A program made the position numbers and the translations under genes. Shown here one piece after another: positions 1 through 12,516 of a stretch of 64,000 nucleotides of DNA (positions are counted from its first letter, which is position 1; each line of letters opens with the position of its first letter). Under the pieces are notes generated by a model, which searched no databases, was not told where the DNA came from, and saw only the letters and a list, made by a program, of their open reading frames with translations. This DNA is from Aristolochia californica (taxonomy: Eukaryota > Streptophyta > Magnoliopsida > Piperales > Aristolochiaceae), in the NCBI GenBank assembly GCA_029961685.1, contig JARWKL010000004.1, positions 17,296,348-17,360,347 on the forward strand, given 5' to 3'.

Positions 1-3000
1 ACACTCAGTTAAAAATCCCCTGCCTCCCCCTTTTCTAGACGAATGCAAAACCTTGGATATAAAAAAAAAAAGAGTTTACAATCCCTAAATATTACAGAAA
101 CTTTTTAAAATTACCTCTCTATACATATGTGCATTGTGGATTCAATTTTAGGTGTACACCTTTTTCTTAAATCAAAACTTGACTTTTCACTTTCCCTTCA
201 TCTCGTCAACAAAAAAGAGATAAAACGAAAATAGATCACAAAAATATGAAAATTTTAGAGTTTATGCATGGAAAAAATTTAAACCAATAACTAATGTAAG
301 TAAAGAAAATTTATTCACACACCACAATTGAACACAAAAGTTATGGTTTCCAAGTTTGGGAAATTCCGCTAGTTGAACCCTTATAGCTTGGAGTTTTATA
401 AGAAAGAGATTTTTCTTCCCAAGTTTTAAAAAAAGGATATGCATGCTTGAAACATGTTAAAGATGCAAATAACCTATGGACCCAAACCTTTTAAAAAGAA
501 TAACAAACATTAATTAAATTCTCAAGTGAACGTGCGGTGGGATATTTACCAGGGTGAAACAAGCCATTACTTTGCCCATTTACGAAAAGAAGACCTAACG
601 ATCATAGATGATTGTAAAGTTATTTATCATGGGTAATGGGCTTTATTTTTGTACGGATTGACTTTTGGATTGGAAGTCAACACTCAGTTAAAAATCCCCC
701 GCCCCCATTTCTCGAAGATTGCAAAACCTAATATATAAAAACTAAAAAGAGTTTACAATCCCTAAAAATTACAGACACTTTTTGGAATTATCTTTCTCTA
801 AATTTGGGCATTGGGAATTTACATTTAAGATGTATACTATTTTATTAAATCAAAACTTGAGTTTTCACTTTCCCATCATCTCGTAAACAAAAAAGAGATA
901 AAGGCAAAAAGATCACAACAAAATGAAAATTTTAGAGTTTATGTATGGAAAAAATTTAAAGAAATGACAAATATAAGTAAATAAAATTTATTCACACACC
1001 ACAAATGAACATAGAAGTTTTGTTAGGCAAGTAGTGGAAATTCCACTAGTTCAACCCTTGAAGCTTGGAATTTTATAAGAAAGAGATTTTTCTACAGATA
1101 TTTTAAAAAATAGATATGCATGCTTGAAACATGTTAAAGATTCATATGACCTATAGATCCAAACCATTTAAAGAGGATAACAAAGGTTCATTAAATTCCC
1201 AAGTGAACGTGCGGTGGTATATCTACCCGAGTCAAACAAGACATTATTTATCCCATTAACCAAAAGCTGACCTGACGATCATGGAAGATTGTAAAGTGAT
1301 TTATAATGCGTAACATGCTTTATTTTTTTATGGAATGACTTGTGGATTGGGAGTCGACACTCAGTTAAAAATCCCTCACCTCTCCCTTTTCCAGACGATT
1401 GCAAAACCTAATATATAAAAACTAAAAACAATTTACAATCCCTGAAACTTACAGACACTTTTTGGAATTATCTCTCTCTCCTTTTGTGCATTGTGCATTT
1501 CGTGTTTAGATGTATACTTTTTTCTTAAAAAAAACTTGAGTTTTCACTTTCCCTTCATCTCGTCAACAAAAAAGAGATAAAAGGCAAATAGATCACTACA
1601 AAATGAAAATTTTAGGTTTATATATGGAAAAAATTTAAAGCCATAACAAATGTAAGTAAAGAAAATTTATTCACACACCACAAATGAACACAAAATTTTT
1701 TGTTATACAAGTTTTGTTATAAGAAAGAGATTTTTCTACACAAGTTTTAAAAAATGAATATGCATGCTTGAAACATGTTAAAGATGAAAATATCCTATAG
1801 ATCCAAACCATTTGAAGAGAATAACAAACGCTCATTAAATTCTCAAACCATAATTTTGCCCATTTACAAAAAGCTGACTTGACGATCATAGATGATTGTA
1901 AAGTGATTTGTCATGCGTAACTGGCTATATTTTTTGTAAGGAATGACTTTTGGATTGGAAGTCAACAATTAGTTAAAAATATCCCGCCTCCCCCTTTTCT
2001 CAACTCTTGCAGTATATAAAATCTAATAAGAGTTTACAACCTCTAAAAATTTTAGACACGTTTTGGAATTATCTTTGTCTATATTTGTACATTGTGCATT
2101 TCCATTTTAGATGTATACTTTTTTCTTAAATCAAAACTTGAGTTTTCACTTTCCCTTCATCTCGTAAACAAACAAGAGATAAAAGGCAAATACATCACAA
2201 CAAAATGAAAATTTTGAGTTTATGTATGGAAAAAACTTTAAAGCAATAATAAAGGAAAGTAAAGAAAATTTACTCACACACCGCAAAAGAATACAAAAGT
2301 TTTGTTATCCAAGTTTTGCAAATTCCTCTAGTTAAACCCTAATAACTTGGAGTTTTACAAGAAAAAGATATTTCTACACAAGTTTTAAAAAATGGATATG
2401 CATGCTTGAAACATGTAAAAGATGCAAATGACCTATGGATCAAAACATTTTCATGAGAATAACAAACGCTCATTAAATTCTCAAGTGAACGTGTAGTGGG
2501 ATTTTTACCCGAGTCATACAAGGCATTATTTTGCCCATATACAAAAAGCTGACTTGACGATCATAGATTATTGTAAAGTGATTTATGATGCATACCAGAC
2601 TATATTTTTGTAAGGAATGACTTTTGGATTTGGAGTCAACTCTCAGTTAAAAATCCCACACCTCCCCCTTTTCTCGACGATTGAAAACCTAATAAATAAA
2701 AAATAAAAAGAGTTCACAATCCCTAAAAGTTACCGGTACTTTTTGGAATAATCTTTGTCTACATTTGTGCATTGTGCATTTCCATTTTAGATGTATACTT
2801 TTTTCTTAAATCAAAACTTGAGTATTCAGTATCCCTTCATCTCGTAAATAAAAATAGAGTTAAAAGGCAAATAGATCACAAGAAACGAAAAATTTTAGAG
2901 TTTATATATGGAAAAATTTTAAAAAAATAAAAAATGTAAGTAAAGAAAATTTATTCACACACCCCAAATGGACACTTAAGTTTCGTTATCCATGTTTTGT

Positions 3001-3100
3001 AAATTTCACTAGTTCAACCCTAATAGCTTGGAGTTTCATAAGAAAGAGATTTTTCTACGCAAGTTTTCAAAAATGGATATGCATCCTTGAAACCTGTTAA

Positions 3101-3172
3101 AGATGCAAATGACCTATGGATTCAAACCTTTTTTAAAGATGCAAATGACCTATGGATCTAAACCTTTTTAAG
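3101..3172 (+). repeat. 36-bp tandem duplication inside a monomer
   Basis: AGATGCAAATGACCTATGGA occurs at 3101 and again at 3137, each followed by a TCAAACCTTTTT-like or TCTAAACCTTTTT sequence. This local duplication explains why the 2643-3360 unit is about 717 bp instead of 680. Confidence 0.85.
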
Positions 3173-4026
3173 AGAATAACAAACTCTCATTAAATTCTCA
3201 AGGGAATGTGCAGTGGGATACTTACCCGAGTCAAACAAGCCATTATTTTGCCCACATACAAAAAGTTGATCAAACAATCATAGATGATTGTAAAGTGATT
3301 TATCATTCGTAATGAGTTATATTTTTGTAAGGAATCACTTATGGATTGGGAGTCAACAGTCAGTTAAAAATCCCCCCCCTTGTCCCGACGATTGCAAAAC
3401 CTAATATATAAAAACTGCAAAAGAGTTTACAATCGTTAAAAATTTCAGAGACTTTTTGGAATTATCTCTCTCTACATTTGTGCAATGTGCATTTCCATTT
3501 TAGATTTACACTTTTTTCTTAAATTAAAACTTGAGTTTTCTCTTTCTCTTCATCTCGTAAACAAAAAAGAGATAAAAGGCGAATAGATCACAACAAATTA
3601 AAAATTTTAGAGTTTATATGTGGAAAATTTTTAAAGCAATAACAGATGTAAGTAAAGAAAATTTATTCACACACCACGAAAGTTTTGTTATCCTAGTTTA
3701 GGAAATTCCACTAGTTCAACCCTAATAGCGGGGAATTTTATAAGAAAGAGATTTTTCTACACGTGTTTTAAAAAATGATATGTATGCATGAAACATGTTA
3801 AAGATGTAAATGACTTATGGATCAAAACCTTTTAAAGAGAATAATAAACGCTCGTTAAATTCTCAAGTGAACATGCGGATGGATATTTTCTCAAAGTCAA
3901 ACAAGCCATTATTTTGCCCATTTACAAAAAGTTGACCTAACGATCATAGATGATTGTAAAGTGATTTATCTTTTGTAACAAGCTTTATTTTTCTACAGAT
4001 TGACATATGGATTGGGAGTCAACACT

Positions 4027-4420
4027 CAGTTAAAAATCCCCCCCCCCCTCCCCCTTTTCCACAAATGAATATAGAAGTTTGGTTATCAAAGTTTGGGAAA
4101 TTCCACTACTTCAACCCTAATAGCTTGAAATTTTATAAGAAAGAGATTTTTCTACAAATGTTTTAAAAAATGGATATGCATTCTTGAAAAATGTTAAAGA
4201 TGCAAATGGCCAATTGATCCAAACCTTATAAACAAAATAACAAACACTCATTAAATTCTCAAGTGAACGTGGCATGGGATATTTACCCGAGTCAAAGAAG
4301 CCATTATTTTGCCCATTTACAAAAAGTTGACCTAACGATCATAGATGATTGCAAGGAGATTTATCATGCATAACAGGCTATATTTTTGTATGGAATGACT
4401 TATGGATTGGGAGTCAACAC
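4027..4420 (+). repeat. deleted satellite monomer (394 bp)
   Basis: The unit jumps at about 4060 from the C-rich tract (CCCCCTTTTCC) directly to ACAAATGAATATAGAAG, which normally lies about 280 bp further on. The A-rich segment and the ATGAAAATTTTAGAG segment are missing. An 11-C run precedes the jump at 4038-4048. Confidence 0.85.
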
Positions 4421-4432
4421 TCAGTTAAAAAT

Positions 4433-4460
4433 CCCCCCCCCCCCCCCCCCCCCCCCCCCC
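4433..4460 (+). repeat. 28-nt poly-C tract
   Basis: The C-rich stretch that is 4-6 C long in most monomers is expanded here to about 28 consecutive C. Poly-C of this length can fold as an i-motif (poly-G on the other strand as a quadruplex) and is prone to slippage. The exact length may be a sequencing or assembly artefact. The same monomer also lacks about 90 bp near 4599, where GTATAATTTAGATCACAAC joins two normally separated segments. Confidence 0.85.
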
Positions 4461-7400
4461 TCTCCCTTTTGCAGGCGATTGCAAAACCATTTATATAAAA
4501 AATGAAAAGAGTTTACAATCCCTAAAAATTACAAACCCATTTTGGAATTACCTCTCTCTACATTTGTGGATTGTGCGTTTCCATTTTAGATGTATAATTT
4601 AGATCACAACAAAATGAAAATTTTAGAGTTTATGTATGGAAAAAATTTAAAGCAATAACCAATGTATGTAAAGAAAATTTCTTCACACACCACAAATGAA
4701 CACAAATGTTTTGTTATCAAAGTTTGGATAATTCAACTAGTTCAATCCTAATAGCTTGGAATTTTATAAGAAAGAGATTTTTCTACACATGTTTTAAAAA
4801 ATGGATATGCAAGCTTGAAACATGTTAAGGAGGCAAATGACCTATGGATCCAAAATTTTAAAGAGAATAACAAATGCTCATTAAATTTTCAAGTGAATGT
4901 GTGGTGGGATATTTGCCCTAGTAAAAAGGGCCATTATTTTGCCCATTTACAAAAAGTTGACCTAACGACCATAGATGATTGTAAAGTGATTTATCATGTT
5001 TAACGGGCTATATTTTTGTAAGGAATCAGTTATGGATTGGGAGACAACACATAGTTAAAAATCCCCTGCCTCCCCCTTTTCCAGACGATGGCAAAACCTA
5101 ATATATAAAAAATGAAAAGTGTTTACAATCCCTAAAAATTGCAAAGACTTTTTGGAATTATCTCTCTCTACATTTGTGCATTGAGCATTTCAATTTTAGA
5201 AGTATACATTTTTCAGAAATCAACACTTGAGTTTTCACTTTCCCTTCATCTCGTAAACAAAAATGAGATAAAAGGCAAATAGATCACAACAAAATGAAAA
5301 TTTTAGAGTATAAGAATGGAGAAAATTTAAAGCAATGAAAAATTTAAGTAAAGAAAATTTATTAAGATACCAAAAATGAACACAAAAATTTAGTTATCCA
5401 AGTTTGGGAAATTCCTCTAGTTCAACCCTAATAGCTTGGAATTTTATAAGAAAGTTATTTTTCTACATATGTTTAAATGGATATGCATGCATGAAAAATG
5501 TTAAAGATTCAAATGACCTATGGATCCAAATTTTTTAAAGAGAATTTCAAACGCTCATTAAATTCTCAAGTGAACATGCAGGGGGATATTTACCCGAGTC
5601 TAACAAGCCATTATTTTGCCCATTCACAAAAACTAACCGAACGATGATATATGATTATAAAGTGATTTATCTTGAGTAACGTGCTATATTGTTTTAAGGA
5701 ATAAATTATGGATTGGGAGTCAACAGTCAATTAAAAATCCTCTATCTCCCCCTTTTCCCGTCGATTGGAAAACCTAAAAACTAAAAAGACTTTAAAATCC
5801 CTAAAAATTACAGACATTTTTTGGAATTATCTCTCTCTACATTTTTTTTATAGTGCATTTCCATTTTAGATGTACAATTTGTTCTTAGATCAAATCTTGA
5901 GTTTTCACTTTCGCTTCATCTTGTAAAGAAAAAAAAGATAATAGTCAAATAGATCACAACAAAATGAAAATTTTAGTGTTGATGTATGGAAAAAATTTAA
6001 ACCAATAACAAATGTATGTAAAGAAAACTTATTCACACTCCATAAATGAACAAAAAGCTTTAGTTATTCATGTTTGTGAGATTCCACTACCCTAATATCT
6101 TGGAATTTTATAAGAAAGAGATTTTTCTACACATATTTTAAAAAATGAATAAGCATGCTTGAAACATGTTAAAGATGCAAATGACCTATGGATCCAAACC
6201 ATTTAAATAGAACAAACAATGCTCATTAAATTCTCAAGTGAACGTGCAGTGGGATATTTACCTGAGTCAAACAAACCATTACTTTGCCCATTTAAAAAAA
6301 GCTGACCTAACGATCATAGAAGATTATAAAAAGATTTATCATGCGTAACGGGCTATATTTTTGTAGGGAAGGACTTATGGATTGGGAGTGAACACTCAGT
6401 TAAAAATCCCTTGCCATCCCCTTTTTCCGACGATTGCAAAACCTAATATATAAAAACTGAAAATAGTTTACAATCCCAAAATATGACAGAAACTTTTTGG
6501 GATTTTCTCTCTTCACATTTGTGCATTGTGCATTTCCATTTTAGATGTATATTTTTTTCTTAAATCAAAGCATAAGTTTTCACTTTTCCTTCTTCTCGTA
6601 AACAAGAAAGAGATAAAAGGCAAGTAGATCACAACAAAATGAAAATTTTAGATTTTATGTATGGAAACAATTTAAAGATATAACCAATGTAACAAAAGAA
6701 AATTTATTCACACACCAAAAATGAACACAAAAGTTTTGTTATCAAAGTTTGGATAATTCAACTAGTTCAATCCTAATTGCTTGGAATTTTATAAGAAAGT
6801 GATTTTTCTACACATGTTTTAAAAAATGGATATGCATGCTTGAAACATGTTAAAGATGCAAATGACCTATGGATCCAAACCTTTTGAAGAGAATAACAAA
6901 CGCTCATTAAATTCTCAAGTGAATGAGTGGTGGGATATTTACTCGATTAAAACAAGCCATTATTTTGTCCATTTTCAAAAAGCTGACCTAAGAATCATAG
7001 ATGATTGTAAAGTGATTTCTCATGCTTAACGGGCTATATTGTTGTAAGGAATGATTTATGGATTAGGAGTCAACACAGTTAAAAATCCCCCCGCTCCCCC
7101 TTTTCCCGACGATTGAAATACGTAATATATAAAAACTTAAAAGAGTTTACAATCCCTTAAAATTCGAGACACATTTTGGAATTATCTCTCTCTATATTTG
7201 TGCATTGTGCATTTAGATTTTAGATATATACTTTTTTCTTAAATCAAAACTTGAGTTTTCACTTTCCCTTCATTTCGTAAACAAAAAAGAGATAAAAGGC
7301 AAATAAATCACAACAAAAAGAAAATTTTAGAGTATATGTATGGAAAAATTTAAAGCAAGAACAACTGTAAGTAAAGAAAGATTATTCACACGCCACAAAC

Positions 7401-10246
7401 AAACACATAAGTTTTTTTTATACAACTTTGGGAAATTCCACTAGTTAAACCCCAATCGCTAGGAATTTTAATAGCAAGAGATTTTTCTACACATGTTTTA
7501 AATAATGGATAAGCTTGCTTGAAACATGTTAAAGTTTCAAATGACCTATGGATACAAACCATTTAAAGAGAATAACAAACGCTCATTAAATTCTATGTGT
7601 GAACGTGTGGTGGGATATTTACCCGAGTCAAACAAAGCATTATTTTGCCCATTTACAAAAAGTTGACCTAACGATCATCGATGATTGTAAAGTGATTTAT
7701 CATGTGTAACGAGCTATATTTTTGAAAGGAATGACTTATGGATTGGGAGTCAACACTCAGGTAAAAATCCCTCGCCTCCCCCTTTTCCCGTCGATTGCAA
7801 AACCTTATATATATAAACAAAAAAGAGTTTAAAATCCCTAAAAATTATAGACACATTTTTGAATTACCACTCTCTACATTTGTGTATTGTGCATTTCCAT
7901 TTTAGATCTACAATTTTTTCTTAAATCAAAACTTGAGTTTTCACTTTCGCTTCATCTTGTAAATAATAAAGAGATAAAAGCAAAATGGATCACACCAAAA
8001 TGAAAATTTCAGTGTTTATGCATGGAAAAGTTTTAAAGCAATAACAAGTGTATGTAAATAAAATTTATTCACCCACCACAGATGAACCCAAAAGTTTTGT
8101 TATTCAAGTTTGGGAAATTCCACTAGTTCAAACCAAATAGCATAGAATTGAATAAGAAAGAGACTTTTCTACACATGTTTTAAAAAATGGATATGCATGC
8201 TTGAAACATGTTAAAGATGCAAAGGACCTATGGATCCAAACCTTTTAAAGAGAGTAAACAATGGTCATTAAATTATCAAGTGAACGTGCCGTGGGATATT
8301 TACCTGAGTCAAAGAAGCCATTATTTTGCCCATTTACAAAAAGCTGACCTAACGATTATAGATGATTATCAACTGATTTATCATGTGTAACGGGCTATAA
8401 TCTTGTATGGAATGACTTATGGATTAAGAGTCAACACTCAATTAAAAATCCCCCGCCTCCCCTTTTTCCCGACGATTGCAAAACCAAATATTAAAAAACT
8501 GAAAAGAGTTTACAATCCCTAAAAATTTCCTACACTTTTTGGAATTATCTCTCTCTACTTTTGTGCATTATACATTTCCCTTTTTTATGTTATTTTTTTC
8601 TTAAATCAAAACTTAAGTGTTCACTTTCCCTTCATCTCGTAAACAAAAAAAGAGGTAAAAGGCAAATAGATCACAACAAAATGAAAATTTTAGAGTTTAT
8701 GTATGGAAAAAATTTAAAGCAATAACCAATGTAAGTAAAGAAAATTTATTCACACACCACAAATGAACACAAAAGTTTTTTTATCGAAGTTTGGGAAATT
8801 CCACTAGTTCAACCCTAATAGCAAGGAATTTTATAAGAAAGAGATTTTTCTACACATGTTTTAAAAAGTTTATATGCATGATTGAAACATGTTAAAGATG
8901 CAAATGACCTATGGATCCAAACATTTTAAGTGAATAACAAACGCTCATTAAATTCTCAAGTGAACGTGCGGTGGGATATTTACTTGAGTCAAACAAGCCA
9001 TTATTTTGAACATTTACGAAAAGTTAACCAAATAATCATAGATGATTGTAAAGTTATGTATCATTCTTAATGGGCTATGTTTTTTTAAGTAATGACTTAT
9101 GGATTAAGAGTGAACACTTAGTTAAAAATCCCCCACCTCCCCCTTTCGCGACGATTGCAAAACCTTAAATATAAAAACTTCAAAAGAGCTTACAATCCCT
9201 AAAAATTACATACAATTTTTGGAATTATCTCTCTCTACATTTGTGTATTGTGAATTTACATTTTAGATGTATACTTTTACTTAAATCAAAACTTGAATTT
9301 TCACTTTCCCTTCATTTCGTAAACAAAAAATAAGATAAAAGGCATATAGATCCCAACAAAATGAAAATTTAAGTTTATATATGGAAAAAATTTAAAGCAA
9401 TAACAAATTTAAGGAAAGAAAATTTATTCACACACCACAAATGATCACAAAAGATTTGTTATCCAAGTTTGGGAAATTCCACAAGTTCAACCCTAATAGC
9501 TTGGAATATTATCACAAAGAGATTTTTCTACACATGTTTTATAAAATTAATAGGCATGCTTGAAACTTGTTAAAGATTTGATTGACCTATGGATCCAAAC
9601 ATTTTAAAGAGAATAACAAACACTCATTAATTTCTCATGTGACCATGTGGTGGGATATTTACCCGAGTCAAACAAGCCATTATTTTGTCCATTTACAAAA
9701 AGCTGACATAACGATCATAGATGTTTGAAAAGTGATTTATCATGCATACCGGGCTATATTTTTTTAGGGAATGACTTATGGATTGGTAGTCAACACTCGT
9801 TAAACATCCCCCACCTCCCCCTTTTTCCAACTATTGCAAAACCTAATATATAAAAACTGAAAATTTTTTACTATCCCTAAAAATTACCGAAATTTTTTAG
9901 AATTATCTCTCTCTACATTTGTGCATTGTGCATTTCTATTTTAGATGTATACTTTTTTCTTAAATCAAAACTTTATTTTTCACTTTCCCTTCATCTCATA
10001 AACAAAAAAGAGATAAAAGGCAAATAGATCACAACAAAATGAAAATTTTAGACTTTATCTATGGAAAACATTTAACGCAATAACAAATGTAAGTAAAGAA
10101 AATTTATTCACTCACCGCAAATGAACACAAAAGTTTTATTGTCCAAGTTTGGGAAATTCCACTACTTCAACTTTAATACCTTGGAATATTATAAGAAAGA
10201 GATTTTTCTACACAAGTTTTAAAAAATGGATATGCATGCTTGAAAC

Positions 10247-10429
10247 ATGATAAAGATGCAAATGACCTATGGATCCAAACCTTTTAAAGATAATAACGAA
10301 CGCTCATTAAACTCTCAAGTGAACATGTGGTGGGATATTTACCCGAGTCAAACAAGCCATTATTTTACCCATTTACAAAAAGATGACCTAACGATCCTAG
10401 ATGATCGTAAAGTGATTTATCATGCATAA
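10247..10429 (+). other. recurrent 60-codon sense frame of the monomer (probably non-coding)
   Basis: One example of a frame that starts at the ATG of ACATGTTAAAGATGC-like sequence and ends at the TAA of CATGCGTAA. A typical translation begins MLKMQMTYGSKPFKENNKRS and ends DDCKVIYHA. It is open over about 60 codons in about 18 of 89 copies: near 6847, 8208, 10247, 11587, 13649, 17660, 18341, 21743, 26639, 34571 and 37254 on +, 40357, 44364, 47735, 49763, 62148 and 62829 on -, and a shifted form at 4815. Elsewhere indels and stops break it. I recognise no domain. A mirror frame on the opposite strand (DSGKYPTARSLENLMSVCYS in many copies) overlaps it partly. Shared descent of one open stretch explains both. 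Confidence 0.3.
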
Positions 10430-10490
10430 CGTGATATATTTTTTTTTAAGGAATGACTTATGGATTGGAAGTCAACACTCAGTTAAAAAT

Positions 10491-10509
10491 CCCCCGCCTC
10501 CCCCTTTTC
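10491..10509 (+). repeat. example of the conserved C-rich/G-rich tract of each monomer
   Basis: CCCCCGCCTCCCCCTTTT directly follows the landmark. The other strand reads AAAAGGGGGAGGCGGGGG, an almost pure purine run with several G-blocks. This is the only GC-rich spot in an otherwise AT-rich monomer and recurs in nearly every copy of both orientations; it is lost only in deleted copies such as 26.87 kb. It could adopt triplex or quadruplex-like structure; this is inference from composition. Confidence 0.7.
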
Positions 10510-11156
10510 GTGATGATTGCAAAACCTTATATATAAAAAAAAAGGAGTTTACAATCCCGAAAAATTACAGACACTTTTTGGAATTATCACTCTCTTCATT
10601 TGTGCATTGTGCATTGCCTTTTTAGATATATCCTTTTTCTTAAATCAAAACTAGAGTTTTCATTTTCCCTTCATCTCGTAAACAAAAAAGAGATAAAAGG
10701 CAAATAGATCACAACAAAATGAAAATTTTAGAGGTGTTGTATGGAAAACATTTAAAGCAATAACAAATGTAAGTAAATAAAATTTATTGACACACCACAA
10801 ATGAACACAAAAGTTTTTTTTATCCAAGTTCGGGAAATTTCACTAATTCAACCCAAATAGCTTGGAATTTTATAAGAAAGAGATTTTTCAACACATATTT
10901 TTAAAAATGGGTATGCATGCTTGAAACATGTTAAAGAAGCAAATGACCTATGGATCCAAACCTTTTAAAGAGAATAACAAACGTCATTAAATTCTCAAGC
11001 GAACGTGCGGTGGGATATTTACCTGAGTCAAACAAGCCGTTATTTTGCCCATTTATAAAAAGTTGACATAACGATCATAGATGATTGTAAAGTGATTTAT
11101 CATGCGTAATGGGCTATATTTTTGTAAGGAATGACTTATGGATTGGGAGTCAACAC

Positions 11157-12516
11157 TTAGTTAAAATTCCCCCGCCTTCCCCTTTTCCCAACATTTGCAA
11201 AATCTAATATATAAAAACTAAAAAGTCTTTCCAAACTCTAAAAAATACAGACCCCTTTTGGAAATATCTCTCTCTAGATTTTTGCATTGTGAATTTCCAC
11301 TTTAGTTGTATACTTTTTTCTTAAAGCAGAACTTGAGTTTTCACTTTCCCTTCATCTTGTAAACAAAAAAGAGATAAAAGGCAAATAGATCACGACAAAA
11401 TTAAACTTTAATTGTTTATGTATGAAAAAAATTTAAAACAATAAAAAATATAAGTAAAGAAAATTTATTCGCACACCTCAACTGATCACAAAACTTTTGT
11501 TATCCAAGTTATGGAAATTCCACGAGTTCAACCCTAATAGATTGGAATTTTATAAGAAAGAGATTTTTCTACACATGTTTTAAAAAATGGATATGCATGC
11601 TTTAAACATGTTAAAGATGCAAATGACCTATGGATCCAAACCTTTTAAAGAGAATAACAAACGCTCATTAAATTCTCAAAAGAACGTGCGGTGGGATATT
11701 TACTTGAGTCAAACAAGCCGTTATTTAACCCATTTGCAAAAAGCTGACATAACGATCATAGATGATTGTAAAATGATTTATCATGCATAATGGGCTATAT
11801 TTTTGTAAGGAATGACGTATGGATTGGGAGTCAACACTCAATCAAAAATCCCCCGCCTCCCCCTTTTCCCGACGATTGCAAAACCTACTATATAAAAAAT
11901 AAAAAGCGTTTCCAATCCCTAAAAAATATAGACACTTTTTGGAAATATCTCTCTCTAGATTTGTGCACTGTGCATTTCCATTTTAGTTGTATATTTTTTC
12001 TTAAATCAAAACTTGAGTTTTCACTTTCCTTCATCTCGTAAACAAAAAAGAAATAAAGGCAAATATATCACAACAAAATTAATCTTTAATTGTTGATGTA
12101 TGAAAAAAATTTAAAACAATAACAAATATAAGTAGTGAAAATTTATTCACACACCTCAAATGATCACAAAACGTTTGTTATCCAAGTTTTGGAAATGCCA
12201 CAAGTTCAATCCTAGTAGCTTGGAATTTTATAAGAAAGAGATTTTTGTACACATATTTTAAAAAATGGATATGCATCCTTAAAACATGTTAAAGATACAA
12301 ATGACCTATGGATCCAAACCTTTTAAAGAGAATAACTAACGGTCATTAAATTCAGAAGTGAACATGAGGTGGGATATTTACCCGAGTGAAACAAGCCATT
12401 ATATTACCCATTTAAAAAAGGCTGACCTAACGATCATAGATGATTGTAAATTTATTTATAATGCGTAACGGGTTAATTTTTTGTAAGGAATGACTTATGG
12501 ATTGGGAGTCAACACT
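11157..12516 (+). repeat. pair of closely related adjacent monomers
   Basis: The units starting at 11157 and 11837 share variants seen together nowhere else I noticed. Both have CTTTAATTGTT in place of TTTTAGAGTTT (near 11407 and 12086), both have GTATGAAAAAAATTTAAAAC just after it, and both have TTTCCAA before a CTAAAAAATA variant (near 11229 and 11909). The spacing is exactly one monomer, so this looks like a recent single-monomer duplication. Confidence 0.7.

Noticed and set aside
3710..3730. Telomere-like CCCTAA/TTAGGG motifs (as in CAACCCTAATAGC) in each monomer
   Set aside because: There is only one hexamer-like match per 680 bp and no tandem TTTAGGG run, so there is no evidence for telomeric or interstitial telomeric DNA.
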